Positions 25,541-36,300 of a stretch of 56,236 bases of DNA are shown here, piece by piece. A program made the position numbers and the translations under genes. Position 1 is the first letter of the stretch; each line of letters begins with the position of its first letter. Where the stretch lies: NCBI GenBank assembly GCA_964489425.1, contig CAZAYP010000038.1, positions 1 to 56,236 of the forward strand, in the 5' to 3' direction. The notes below the pieces were generated by a model that saw only the letters and a program-made list of their open reading frames with translations, did not search any database and was not told the DNA's origin. Source of the DNA: CAZAYP01 sp964489425 [NCBI: uncultured Verrucomicrobiota bacterium] (GTDB lineage: Bacteria > Verrucomicrobiota > Kiritimatiellia > RZYC01).

Positions 25541-25934
25541 CGCGGGGCCGATTCCAACTCCGTGACGCGGAGGGGCCAGTTGCCGAGCGGACGCTCGGCG
25601 TTCCCGGGAACGTCAATCGTCTGATACCATTTCCGCATGAGAACAAGCCTACGAGCTCCCCTCCTTTGCAAGGAGGGGTGGCCGCAGGCCGGGGTGGTTG
25701 TGGATGGTCCGCGCCCCGCTATAACTGTGGATGGAACCCGGACCAACCGCCCCACCCTTCGGGTCCCCCCCGCCTTGAAAAGGCGGGGAGCCCAGATACG
25801 TACCGATCCTCATGCGGAAATGGTATGATTGGCTTTCAACTATCATCGACTGCCATCCACTGGGGCGTTACATTGCACTTGCGATTCCGTTTCCTTTTCG
25901 GCATCGTCGCCATCACCAACAAGGAGGGTAACAC
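25541..25934. other. Intergenic region containing a repeat element
   Basis: These 394 bp between moaC and the propeller gene are occupied largely by the inverted-repeat element at 25624-25826. The last 110 bp hold a T-rich leader and an AAGGAGG (25921-25927) seven bases before the next ATG. No protein or RNA gene seen. Confidence 0.6.
25624..25826. mobile_element. MITE-like interspersed element with 18-bp terminal inverted repeats
   Basis: The ends are perfect inverted copies: ATACCATTTCCGCATGAG (25624-25641) and its complement (25809-25826). Inside, two GC-rich arms are also inverted relative to one another: CTCCCCTCCTTTGCAAGGAG near 25656-25675 matches, inverted, GCCTTGAAAAGGCGGGGAGC near 25773-25792, each followed by CCGGGGTGGTT-like sequence. 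It has no coding capacity, so it would need a transposase supplied elsewhere. The segment 25639-25663 recurs exactly at 56212-56236. About 203 bp in total. Confidence 0.65.
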
Positions 25935-26987
25935 ATGCGTCGTTTCATGCGGATGATGATGGTATGGGGTTTCGGGATCGGAGGGTGCCTCGGAGCGCAA
26001 GCGGCAACTCCCCTGGGCGGCCTGGCCGTGGCCTTGTCACCGAAAGGCGATGTGTTGATTGCGGCCGGCGACAACCGGGTGCTGTACGTGCTGGATGCTG
26101 CCGGGATGGCCGTGGCGCAGCGCGTCTGGCTGGGAACCGGCATCGTGGACCTGCAATTCAACAAGGAAGGCACCTTCGCCTTCGCCGAAGACACGGACGG
26201 CACCATCCACCAGCTGGATACCGCCACCTGGGCCACGGTCCGGAAGCTGACCAAGGCGGCCCAAATGAGCGTGGCGCCCGCCGCCGGGATCATGGCCGGC
26301 CTCAACGATGACTATAACGGCTACGTGATCCGCTTTCTCTCCATGGCCGACCTTTCCGAACTGGGCAAGGTGACCCTGCCCAAGGGTGACCGGGTCGTGG
26401 CGCTGGGCCTGGATGCTGCGGGCCAGCGGCTGGCCGTGCTGTGCGAGCCGGTGGACGATCCCGCCGAAGCCAAGGGCCCGCCGCCCGGCAATGATCTCCG
26501 GGGCGTGGCGCTGGAAGAGTACCGCGTCAACAACGACGGCCGGACCATGAAATACATGCTGTTCAACGTGGCGGATGGCGCCGAGGTGACCGCGCGCAAG
26601 CTGAACTTCTCCCCCTACAGCAGCGGCTGGAAAGCCTTGTTCAAGGGCGACCGGGTCGTGTTCGTCAATTACAGCAACCTGAACGCGGAGATTGCGCCGG
26701 ACGGCACGGTGACCGTGTTCCAGTTGGACAACAGCTACAACTACGGGATTGGGTTCTCGGCCAACCAGGAAATCCTGCTTACGGGCGGCCTGTCCGACGG
26801 CACCTACACGACCGTGTCCGACATGAGCCGCACCCGGTTCCAGCCGGATCGCATCGGCGGCTGGCCCGAATACTTCAAGGGCTTTACCGTGGCGGCTGAC
26901 GGCAGCGCCTACGGGAGCACCACCGCCTACCGGATCATCAAGATCAAAGCCGGCGGCGCGTTTGAGAAAAGCGTGCCGGTTTATTGA
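25935..26987 (+). CDS. Secreted beta-propeller protein
   Basis: The 350-residue product has a signal peptide (about 1-24, GFGIGGCLGAQAA). The rest reads as a beta-propeller of WD/PQQ/SMP-30 character, in repeats of about 45 residues that start like GLAVALSPKGDVLIAAGDN and VALGLDAAGQRLAVL and contain the turn Asp-Gly/Asn. No catalytic residues can be assigned. One blade carries an insertion with PPPGNDLRGVALEEYRV. AAGGAGG seven bases upstream makes the start secure. The gene converges with the next one 33 bp away. It is probably periplasmic or extracellular; the ligand is unknown. Confidence 0.68.
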   Translation: MRRFMRMMMVWGFGIGGCLGAQAATPLGGLAVALSPKGDVLIAAGDNRVLYVLDAAGMAVAQRVWLGTGIVDLQFNKEGTFAFAEDTDGTIHQLDTATWATVRKLTKAAQMSVAPAAGIMAGLNDDYNGYVIRFLSMADLSELGKVTLPKGDRVVALGLDAAGQRLAVLCEPVDDPAEAKGPPPGNDLRGVALEEYRVNNDGRTMKYMLFNVADGAEVTARKLNFSPYSSGWKALFKGDRVVFVNYSNLNAEIAPDGTVTVFQLDNSYNYGIGFSANQEILLTGGLSDGTYTTVSDMSRTRFQPDRIGGWPEYFKGFTVAADGSAYGSTTAYRIIKIKAGGAFEKSVPVY

Positions 26988-27020
26988 TTTGCTTCAGGGC
27001 GGACAGCTTGGATGGCCGCT

Positions 27021-30000
27021 CTATGGCTGGACCTTGAGGCGGAAGAAAACTTTTTCGGGCAACGCCGCGTTAGTGTAGGTGTTCAGCGGCGGCGTGGGCA
27101 GCAGGTTGTTGGTCAGCAACCCGAAGCCCAGGTTCAAGTTCGTGGTGTAATAGATGGCGTACGACCGCGCGGAAATGCTGCCCCAGCTCAAGGTGCAGCG
27201 GGCGGGAAGGCTTTCGATGCTGACCCCGAACACCGACCCGGCATTGGTGGGTTCCGTGCCCGCCAGCCACTCCTCGCGGTTGTTGAGCGTGTCCCCGTCC
27301 GGGTCATCCGTGGCCCGGGTGGCCACGCCGTCATCCGGGAAGTTATCCTCTTCCCATAGATCCGGCACGCCGTCGCTGTCGCTATCATAATCCACCGAAC
27401 CCCGCACGATCGTGACGGAGTCGCCGGCGGCCACGCCATAGGCGTTGGTGCCACGGACGGTCACGCAGTTGGTGCCCACGCCCAGCGCCAGGCCGGCCAC
27501 GGACCATGACCCGGCCGCGGCCAGGGTGCCCTGGGCCCCGGTCAGGCTGTTGGTCCAGCGCATCTGGCCGGCCACCGTGCCCTGGTTGGTGCCGGCCAGG
27601 TCCATGCTGGACACGTTGTTGAGCACGGTCTGGTCGGTGTTGGTGATGCAGATGACCGGCGCGTCCACGACCACGTCGATCCACACGCGCTCGCCGATGT
27701 TCGTGCCGTTCTTGCGCAGGCTCCAGTACGCCCGTTGCACCCCGCCGTTGGTGGGCGCTACCATCGCCGCGCTGAAGGTTTTCGTCTGCCCCGGCCCCAC
27801 GGTTTCCGCCGCCAGGGAGACGCTGGTGACCGATCCGAACCCGTCCCCGCGGCCGCGGGCCCACGCGTACAGGTTGGCCGCGCTCCAGGTTTGGTTCCCG
27901 GCATTGGTCATGGTCCAGGTTTTGGTAAAGGAACTGCCCGCCACGACCAGTTGCCCGTTCGTGGGCACGCTGTTGCTCACGCACAGGGCGTAGTCGTAGT
28001 TGAACGTGTCCTGCTCGCCCATGAGCTTGATGCTGTCCACGTAGGCCGTGTCGCCGCGGTTGTCGGCCACGCTTTCCTGGAACCGGACCCGGACCTTGAT
28101 CTGCGATTTGTCGTCCGGAACAAAGACCGTGAACGGGTTGGCCATTTGCGGATGGCGCTCCTCGTACGGCCCGCAGGCATCATAATTCAAGTCGCCATAC
28201 GCATCGTTGCCGTCGATCAGCTTGTAGTTGGTCCACGTGGACCCGTCATCGTAGGAGACATCGCAGTACAGGTCGTCGCTGGTATCCAGGCCCGTGGCCG
28301 CGTAGCAAACCAGCAGGTTGACATTGGTGTAGTTGGCGAGCGCCACGTTGTTGAACTCGACATACGGATGCGCCGTGCCGGCGACCGATCCCTTGAGGCT
28401 CAGCGCATACGCCCCGTTGCGCACCTTGGCGGCATCGTTGGTGGTGATGGTGCCGGCCCCGGCGACCGGCGCAAACCCCCAGGTGTCGGACTCGGCGCCC
28501 TCAAACCCCTGGAACTTGATGTCCGGTGCGTTCATGATAAGCACGTCATCGATCGCCATGTCGCTGCGGTAATCCGTGCCCGTGACGCCGCGAATGCGCA
28601 GCTTGATGTTGGTGTAGCCGGCGTAGGGCAGCAGGTAGACCATGGCCTCGGCCCACATGGCGTTGGTCTTCCATTGCTGCGCGCCGGTTTTGCTCCAGAT
28701 GCCGTCAGCCCAGGTCGCGCCCCCATTGGTGGACACGTCCACGTACAGGCTGCCCATATGGGACATGGAATAATCAAACATGTGATATTTGAACCACAGG
28801 CGCGGCGCGGAGAGGCTGCCGAAATCAAAGGCCGCCTGCAGGCAGGCGTTGCTGGCGGGCGTACGGCCATCGGCCTCGGTGTACAGGTAGTAGCCGCTGC
28901 CGCCGTACCCGCTGGACGGGCCGGTGGCATCCGACGGCGTGTCGCCGCTGAGGCGCGACCAGTTGAACGCATCGCCCACCGCGTTTTCCCAGACGCCGAA
29001 CCCGGACTCGAAACTCTCGCGGTACGGATAAGCCAGGCGATTGGTGCCACGGTCCTGGGTGGTGTAGACGTCATCCAGGTAACAGTTGTTGCCATACTGG
29101 GAATGGAACAGGAAACCGAGCGCCACGTGGCCCTGGTTTTCCGCGCCGGCCGGCAACTGCGCCACCTTGTTGGACCAGCCCAGCAGGTCGCCGCGCCGCG
29201 TGTGGAACGGCGCCAGGCTGCTCCACGTTGCACCGTCCACGGACCACTGCACGGTCACGCCCTCGGCGTCGTAATTGGTGCGGCTGTCCTGGTGCCAGGC
29301 AAAATGCACGTCGACGTTGGTGTGGCCCACGGTCGAAAACGAGGGGCTGACCAGCCGGATTTCTGCGCCGCTGGGGCAATCCCACGAGTTGAACTTGACG
29401 AAGCGGTATCCCTCGGCCGGGGTTGACACCACCACGTTGGCGCTGGTGGCCCAGCAGGTCAGCGCCGGGTCCGCGCCCGGGTCCGCGACCACCGTGGTCG
29501 ACCAGTCGCCCGGCAGGCTGCTGTGGTTGAACCCTTCGGCCAGCGCCCGGTCGGTTTCCATGACCCGCACGTCGTCGAGATAACAATTGTTGCCGTACAC
29601 CGAGTTGAACTTGAACCCGATGTACACCGCGCCCTTGTTCAAGGCCGTGGCCGGCAGGTTGAATCGATACCGCGCCCAGCCCGTGGGGCTGTAATGCCGT
29701 TCGAGGAACGGCGCCAGGTCCGTCCACGCGCTGCCGTTGGTGGACCATTGCAACGTCAGGCCCTCGCCGTCCTTGCCGATCCGGTTATCCTGGAACCAGG
29801 CGCAGTCGACCTGCACGCCCAGGCAGTTGCGCGTGGAAAACGCCGGGCTGGTCAACCGCACCACCGCGCCGCTGCGGCAATCCCAGGAGTTGAACTTGGC
29901 GAAGTAGGACCCCTCGTAAGGCGTGGCGTTGGTGTGGGTGCTCGACGCCACGAAGGTGATGGTGGGGTCGATGCCCGATCCGCTGCCCGCCGCGTTGGTC

Positions 30001-30299
30001 GCCACGCTCCAGCCCGCAGGCATGGACGCGGCGTTGAAACCCTGGTTCACCAGTTGTTGCAGGCCGTTGGTCGCGCCGAGGCACGGGAGCATGATCGCCG
30101 CCATCCAAAGGCCTGCCACCAGCCAAGCGCGCTTCGCACGAGAGGAGCGATGGCCGAGAGCATAGATACCAGGGAATATTTCGCGCCAAGACGCCAAGAC
30201 GCCAAGCGGATTTCTCGAGGCGGAAAACGCCCTTGGCGCCTCTGCGTCTTTGCGCGAGAACCCGCTGGCTTCAGTTGCGATGTTATGCTGGGTAGCCAT
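27021..30299 (-). CDS. Large secreted protein with jelly-roll, MAM-like and NBR1-like Ig domains
   Basis: The ORF of 1092 codons is modular. Two related jelly-roll domains (about 90-220 and 230-385) share FNSWDC, LDDV and VQWSxDG motifs. A MAM-like domain (about 395-560; ESFESGFGVWENAVGDAFNW, KYHMFDYSMSHMGSLYVDVS) and another jelly roll follow. Next come an NBR1-type Ig domain (about 750-855; SFTKTWTMTNAGNQTWSAANL), an Ig-like segment, DSDSDGVPDLWEEDN and DDPDGDTLNNREEWLAGTEPTN calcium loops, and the shared C-terminal beta tail. The hydrophobic segment WLVAGLWMAAIMLPCLGA (about 57-75) is the signal peptide. The start is uncertain: the ATG at 30299 lies nine bases after the upstream gene's stop, but residues 14-40 come from a repeat element (30179-30260). 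It probably binds glycans or cells. Confidence 0.68.
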   Translation of the reverse strand: MATQHNIATEASGFSRKDAEAPRAFSASRNPLGVLASWREIFPGIYALGHRSSRAKRAWLVAGLWMAAIMLPCLGATNGLQQLVNQGFNAASMPAGWSVATNAAGSGSGIDPTITFVASSTHTNATPYEGSYFAKFNSWDCRSGAVVRLTSPAFSTRNCLGVQVDCAWFQDNRIGKDGEGLTLQWSTNGSAWTDLAPFLERHYSPTGWARYRFNLPATALNKGAVYIGFKFNSVYGNNCYLDDVRVMETDRALAEGFNHSSLPGDWSTTVVADPGADPALTCWATSANVVVSTPAEGYRFVKFNSWDCPSGAEIRLVSPSFSTVGHTNVDVHFAWHQDSRTNYDAEGVTVQWSVDGATWSSLAPFHTRRGDLLGWSNKVAQLPAGAENQGHVALGFLFHSQYGNNCYLDDVYTTQDRGTNRLAYPYRESFESGFGVWENAVGDAFNWSRLSGDTPSDATGPSSGYGGSGYYLYTEADGRTPASNACLQAAFDFGSLSAPRLWFKYHMFDYSMSHMGSLYVDVSTNGGATWADGIWSKTGAQQWKTNAMWAEAMVYLLPYAGYTNIKLRIRGVTGTDYRSDMAIDDVLIMNAPDIKFQGFEGAESDTWGFAPVAGAGTITTNDAAKVRNGAYALSLKGSVAGTAHPYVEFNNVALANYTNVNLLVCYAATGLDTSDDLYCDVSYDDGSTWTNYKLIDGNDAYGDLNYDACGPYEERHPQMANPFTVFVPDDKSQIKVRVRFQESVADNRGDTAYVDSIKLMGEQDTFNYDYALCVSNSVPTNGQLVVAGSSFTKTWTMTNAGNQTWSAANLYAWARGRGDGFGSVTSVSLAAETVGPGQTKTFSAAMVAPTNGGVQRAYWSLRKNGTNIGERVWIDVVVDAPVICITNTDQTVLNNVSSMDLAGTNQGTVAGQMRWTNSLTGAQGTLAAAGSWSVAGLALGVGTNCVTVRGTNAYGVAAGDSVTIVRGSVDYDSDSDGVPDLWEEDNFPDDGVATRATDDPDGDTLNNREEWLAGTEPTNAGSVFGVSIESLPARCTLSWGSISARSYAIYYTTNLNLGFGLLTNNLLPTPPLNTYTNAALPEKVFFRLKVQP
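30179..30260. repeat. Interspersed inverted repeat inside the 5' part of an ORF
   Basis: Two imperfect 28-bp arms (30179-30206 and 30232-30260) made of short tandem GCCAAGAC units face each other across a 25-bp loop. The sequence is the AAGACGCCAAG type of dispersed repeat seen in many bacterial genomes. It is read through by the minus-strand ORF 27021-30299, whose leader residues FSRKDAEAPRAF and GVLASWREIF are its translation. Confidence 0.6.
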
Positions 30300-30308
30300 T
30301 ATATGAAC

Positions 30309-33300
30309 TTAATTGTTCGGCGGCGGATCCACGATGATTTCCACCCAGACCGGGTCGCCGAACCGGCCGTTGCAGTACATCATCCAGTACCCGCGGTACG
30401 TCCCGGGCATCGTTGGGGCCGTGAGCGTCAAGGTCCAGGTGTTGGTTTGGCCCGGGGCGATGCTGGCGGCCGCATCCATCTCGGAGAACTCCGCCACGCC
30501 GAAATCGTGCTCCCAGTAATGCTGGAGCTTGTAGCCGCCGCTCTGCCGCCACGTGGTCGCGCCCGTGTTCTGGAACGTCCAACTCTTGGTAAACTCGCCG
30601 CCCAGCGACACGTGGTCGCCGTCCGCCGGCGGGCCCTCGGCGACCCACTGGGCGTTGTCCTCGCCGTTGACGGCGCTCAACTGGCTGTAGGTCCCGTACA
30701 CCGTGGTGGTCTGCCCGTTGACCACGGAAGCCGACTTGGCACCGGGCGCGGACCAGCCGCTGACGGCCTGGAACCCGATGCTGTGCGGCTCGACGCCGAG
30801 CTCCTCCGCGATCTCGCCGCTGGCGCGCCACGCGCCGCCGTCCACGTTCCAGAGCGCGCCCGCGGTGCGCGCGGCCGCCGGCTCGATCTCCACGGTCAAC
30901 GCGCCGAGCTGCTGCACGTACCCGCCTTCGAGCGTGGCCAGCGCGCCATCCGCGATCGCCACGGTCTGGGTGCCGGGCGCCAGCCACCCGCTGACGCTGC
31001 TGAAGCGCACCGTGTGCACGCCCGCGGCCAGGTTGTTCACGATCGCGTCGCCGGCCTGCCAGGCGCCGCTGTCCACGTTCCACTGCGCGCCCGCGTCCAC
31101 GGCCGACGGCGGGCTGATGATCACGGTCAGCGCGCCTTCCTGGCGGGTGTAGTTGCCGCCCGTGAGCGCGGTCTGGGCCTGGACCACCTCCACCGTGGCC
31201 ACGGCCGGCGTGTCCCAGCCGCTCACGACCTTGAAGGCCACGACGTGCGTGCCCGTGGCCACGCCGCCCTGGGTGTAGCCGCTGTCCAGCCAGGTGCCAC
31301 CATCGATCTGCCACTGCGCGCCGGCGGTCACGGCCTCGGGCGGGCCCAGGGTGGCCATGACGGCGCCGGTGGCCGCCACCACGGCATAGGCCGCGCTGGC
31401 AGCCGTGGTCTGGCCGTTGCTGATACTCACGGCCTGAGACGCGGGCGCGGTCCAGCCCGCGACCGTGGCGAACGTCGCCGTGTGGATGCCGGGCACGAGC
31501 CCGGACTCGGTGTAGCCGCTGGCGCGCCAGGCGCCGCTGTCCACCCGCCACAGCGCGCCCGCATCCACGGCTTCCTGGGGCCCGAGCGTCATGGCCAAGG
31601 CCCCGACCGCGGAGCCGGCCACCACCACGGTTACGGTGTCGCTGGCCCAGGCGGTGCCGAGGTAGTTGCTGCCGCGCACGGTAATCGCGTTGGTGCCCAT
31701 GGCCACGGTCACGTTGGTGCGCCACGTGGACGCCGCGGCCAAAAGGCCGGCGCCACCGGTGAGCCGGTTGGTCCATTGCAGGTGGCCGGTTACCGCCGCG
31801 TTGTTGGTGCCGCCCACGGTGAACACCGTGGTGCCGGCGGCCACGGTCACATCCTGGTTGGTGATCACCACCGCGGGCAGCTCGGCCGCCGCATCTCCGA
31901 AAAAGGTCAGGATCCGTGCCATGACGGCGCTGCGGTCGGCCGCGTCGAGGATCGACTCGAACGGGAACCCAAGGCACACCAGCCGGCAGACGTTGCTGTA
32001 CTGCAGGCCGGCGCCATAGGCCGACGTCGAGCCGTAAATCATGTTGACCGCGGAGCTGTTGATGTTGGTGATCACGTCCGGCCACTTGACCCGGTACGTG
32101 GTGCCGGTGCCGTTATCGTACTCCACGCTGCTGATACCGCTGAAAATGCTGCTGCTGCGGCCGTTCACGCTGTATAGGCCGGAGCTGTCGTTGACGAAAT
32201 CGGCGCGCAGCACGTCGTGCAGGAAGGCGATGTCATCCGCGGCGCCGCGGTACGATTCCAGGTCCCAGGCCCACTCCGCGCCCGAGACCAGCAGGCGGCC
32301 GCCGGCGTTGAGAAAATCCGCGATCCGCGTCTTGGCGGCGTCCGGGAAGGCTTCGACATTGTATCCCTGCTGCCCGCTGTTCCAGTACACCGCGTGGTAA
32401 CTGCCCAGGTCAAGGTCATCCCCCTCCACCGCGGCGTGGTGGCAGGCATCGAAGTAGCGGCCCGCGGCGGCCAGCGCCTCGCCGTGCTGAACGACATAGT
32501 CAAACGAGTTGATCTGCCGCGGCCGGACCAGGGTCGTGTCGCCGCCGACGTTGCTGCCGAAATAGCGCACCGGGCTCAGGCTGCGCGTGTTGCGGTCGTA
32601 CCCGTTGACGAACAGGTGGTAGGCCCGGCCCATGGGCGAGACCCGCACGCCCACGGTGGCCGATGGCATGGACTCGCCGCCGGCGTTGGTGGCCGCGACC
32701 TGGAAGTACCAGGTCTCGCCCGCGGCCAGGTTGGTGAGGGTCACGGCCGTGCTGCCCGCGCCGCCCACGGTCACGGGGTTCCCGAACCCGTATCCGTTGG
32801 CCGAGCGGTACACCACGTAGCCGCTGGCCGCGTGGCCGCCAGCCGCGTTGGTCGCTGGCGCGTCCCACGCCACCGTCACCTGCCCCACCCCGCTGTTGCA
32901 GGCGCGCACGTTGCCCGGCATGTCCGGCGCCAGGGCCAGGGGCACCAGGGCATTGCTGGTGTTCAGGTACTTGACGATCGCCTGGTAGCAGGCGCGGCCC
33001 AGCACGTCGCGCGCGCCCGGATCCTTGAGCAGGTAGCAGTCCAAATCGTTGTCATGGAACGCCACTTCAATGATGGTGGAGACCATCTCGGCATTCATCG
33101 ACGTGTTGTACAACTCGCCATAGGCCGATCCGTACATGTCCGCCGAATTGTCGGTCCAGTCGTCGGAGAACAGCACGCCGCCATCGCCGTACTCCATGTC
33201 GATCTCGATTTCGCCATTCACGGCGTTGCCGAAGTTTTTCTGCAGCCCCTGTTTCTCGGCCGTGCCGCGGTTGTCGTACAAGCCCATGGCGCCGCGCGCC

Positions 33301-36300
33301 GTGCTGGGGGAGGTGCCTGACGCGTTGGAGTGGAACCCCAGGTAGAGGCGGTCCCAGAATGTGCCGTCCTCGGAGCGGTTCATCTCACCCGCGGTGCGCG
33401 AGGGCGTGCCGACATTGTCGTCCGAGTCGGAATACCCGCTGAGGTCGTAGAGCGCGGACGACATGCCCTGGGCATTATCCACGGCGTTTTGCACCCAGTA
33501 CCGGGCGCACTCCAGCTCGCGCTCGTAACCCGACACGCCGTACCCGCGGTTGATGTCGCCCTTGCCGTTGCCGAACCGGATGGCGTCGGCGATGATCACG
33601 TCCGAGCCCACGTTATAGCCCGGCGCATAGTTGGAGATGTCCACGTAGCCGTTGGTGCCCTGCTCGAAATAGTAGTTGCCCAGCCAGACCCAGCCCAGGC
33701 CCACGCGGCGGTGGTTGACGCGCACCTCGTCCAGCCCGCCGCTGTGCCGGATGCGGTAGACCTGGCGCACGCGGTCCGAGCCGGAGCGGGTCCAGCAGTA
33801 CACCGGGTAAAATCCGGCCGATGGAATCGTCGGTACGTAGCGCGCGCCCACGGTCTGGCTGTTCGTGCTGACGTAGGCGTACTTGTACGGCGTGTCGCCG
33901 GCCGACCCGTAGAATATCGTGGACGAACTGTTGTACCACGTGCCGGTGAAGCTCACCCCGGCGGAATCGTTGTCGAGCACCACCTCGTTGGTCTGGTACC
34001 CCAGCGGCCGGAACGGCACGATCGTGGCGCCGGCGCGGAAGCAGTAGTTGACGAAATAGTTCATCTGGTCGACGTTGCCCATGTCTTCCACCATGCCGAA
34101 CAGCAGGCCGCGCTGCGTGATCCACGAGGAGCCGCTCGCGGTCCACCCGTGGCCCGCGCAGGTATAAATGATGATGTTGTCCAGGGCGCCGGCCTGGCGA
34201 TGGATGGTGTCGGTTCCGGCGGACTGGGTCTCGCCGCCCGCCGGCCGGGTGATGGTGACCTGCTGGCTGGCGGCGGCGCCGCTGGCGTTCGTGCCGGTCA
34301 CGGTGATGACGTTGGCGCCCACGGCCAGGGGCGCGGCGTTGATCGTCCAGTTCGTGGCCGCCGCCACGCTGCCGCCGCCGCCCAGGCTGTTGGTCCAGCG
34401 GATCTGGCCGGTCACGCGGTCGTTGGCCGTGCCCGCCACGGCCAGGTTGGTGGTGGCGTAGGGAACCGTGGTGCCCAGCGTGGTGAGGGTGAGGACCGGG
34501 TCCTGGTCGCCGGACGTGATGATCGTGCCCTCGTACCCCGCCGCGCAGAACAGGCCGTTGCCATACGCCACGCCCCGCAGGAAGTTGGTCACGCCCGAGG
34601 TTTCGGCGCTCCAGGCGGCGCCATTGGTGGAGCTGAGCACCGTGCCGCTCGTGCCCACGGCGACGAACTTGTTGGTGCCATAGGCCACGCGGTACAGGTG
34701 GGCGCTGGTGCCCGAGGTGCGCGCGGTCCAGGCCATGCCGTTGGTCGAGGTCAGGATCACCCCGCCCAGCCCCACGGCCACGTAGGTGTTCTGCCCGAAC
34801 GCCGCGCCGAGCAGCCAGCTGGTGGTGCCCGAGGTCTGCGCGGTCCACGCGGCGCCGTCGGGCGAGGTCAGGATCACGCCGCCGGCGCCCACGGCCACGA
34901 ACTGGTCCTGGGCGTAGAGCACCCCCTGCAAGCCCTGGGAAGTGCCGGAGACTTGCGGCGTCCACGCGGCGCCGTCGGGCGACGTGACGATGGCGCCGTC
35001 GTTGCCCACGGCCGCGTGCAGGCCGCTGCCATAGGCGATCCCCCGCAGCATGGCGTTGGTGCCCGCGGCCCGCGCGGTCCAGGTGGCCGCGTCGGGCGAG
35101 GTCAGGATCGTCCCGTTTTCACCCACGGCCACGTACAAACTGTCGCCATACCCGGCATTGAGCAGCAAGGCCGTCGTGCCCGACGTGCGGCTGGCCCAGG
35201 AGCTGCCGCTGGCGGAGGTCAGGATCACCCCGCTGGCGCCCACGGCCACGAACTGGTTGGCCCCGAACCCCACGCCATAGAGGTTGCCGGACACGCCCGG
35301 CGCCTGGCGCGTCCAGGGCGAACTCGTCGCGAGGAACTTTTCCGCCAGCAGGTTCCACAGCTCCGGGCGCGTGTCGTCATAGCCCAGGGCCCAGATGCCC
35401 ACGCCGCCGATGCCCTTGGACGTGACCATGTCGTACTTCAAGCCAAGGCTTTCCGCGTCGTCGTAGAAACACTGGTGCGGCGCGCTGCTGGTGTACCAGT
35501 AATACGGCACCGACCCGCTGGCATCCCAGCGCCGCCCATACGTGGCCGCGTTGGCCACGCACGAGGCATACAGCACCGCGCTGCCGCTGGCGGTGGTCGT
35601 GGACGGGATCGTGCAGGCCGTGGTGGGCCAGTCGTAGCCGTAGTACGGCAGGCCCAGCAGCAGCTTGTCGGCGCCCAACCCCCTGGCCAGGTAGGACTCC
35701 ACCGAATCCGTGCAGGAGTACGAACCCCAGCGGGTGCTGGAATCCAGCGGCGACACCGGGCCGGCCGTGGACGACCCGCGGTAATAGTAATCGTACCCCA
35801 TGATGATGCCGTAATCCAGGAACGCGTCGTAGGCCCCCACGTCAAACACGTTGTACCAGTCCACCGCCGGCAGGGCCAGGGACACTTCCGACCCCGGGAT
35901 GTCGCGGTGGAACCGCGTGGTCAGGTTGGACATGAACGCCGTCAGCGTGGCCTTGAGCGCGCTGTCGCTGATGCCCTCGAAGTCGATGTTCACGCCGTCG
36001 CCGCCGCGGTTGGACACGACGCTGACCAGGTTGTTGATCAAGGCCTGGGAGGCCGCCGCGTTGGTGAGCAGTTGCTTGGTGCCCGTGCCGCCAAAACACG
36101 TGGCGGTCAGCACGACTTTGACCCCGTTGGAATGCCCCCAGGCGATCAGCGGCGTGGTGTCCCACCCGTGCAACGACGTGTAGCCGCCCGTGGCCGGGTT
36201 CACCTCGTAGGAAAAAAACGCGATCGTCGACAGCACGGAGAAATCGTAGTTGGCGTACGCCGTGCCCATCCAGTACGGATGCCACCCCACCACCCGCTTG

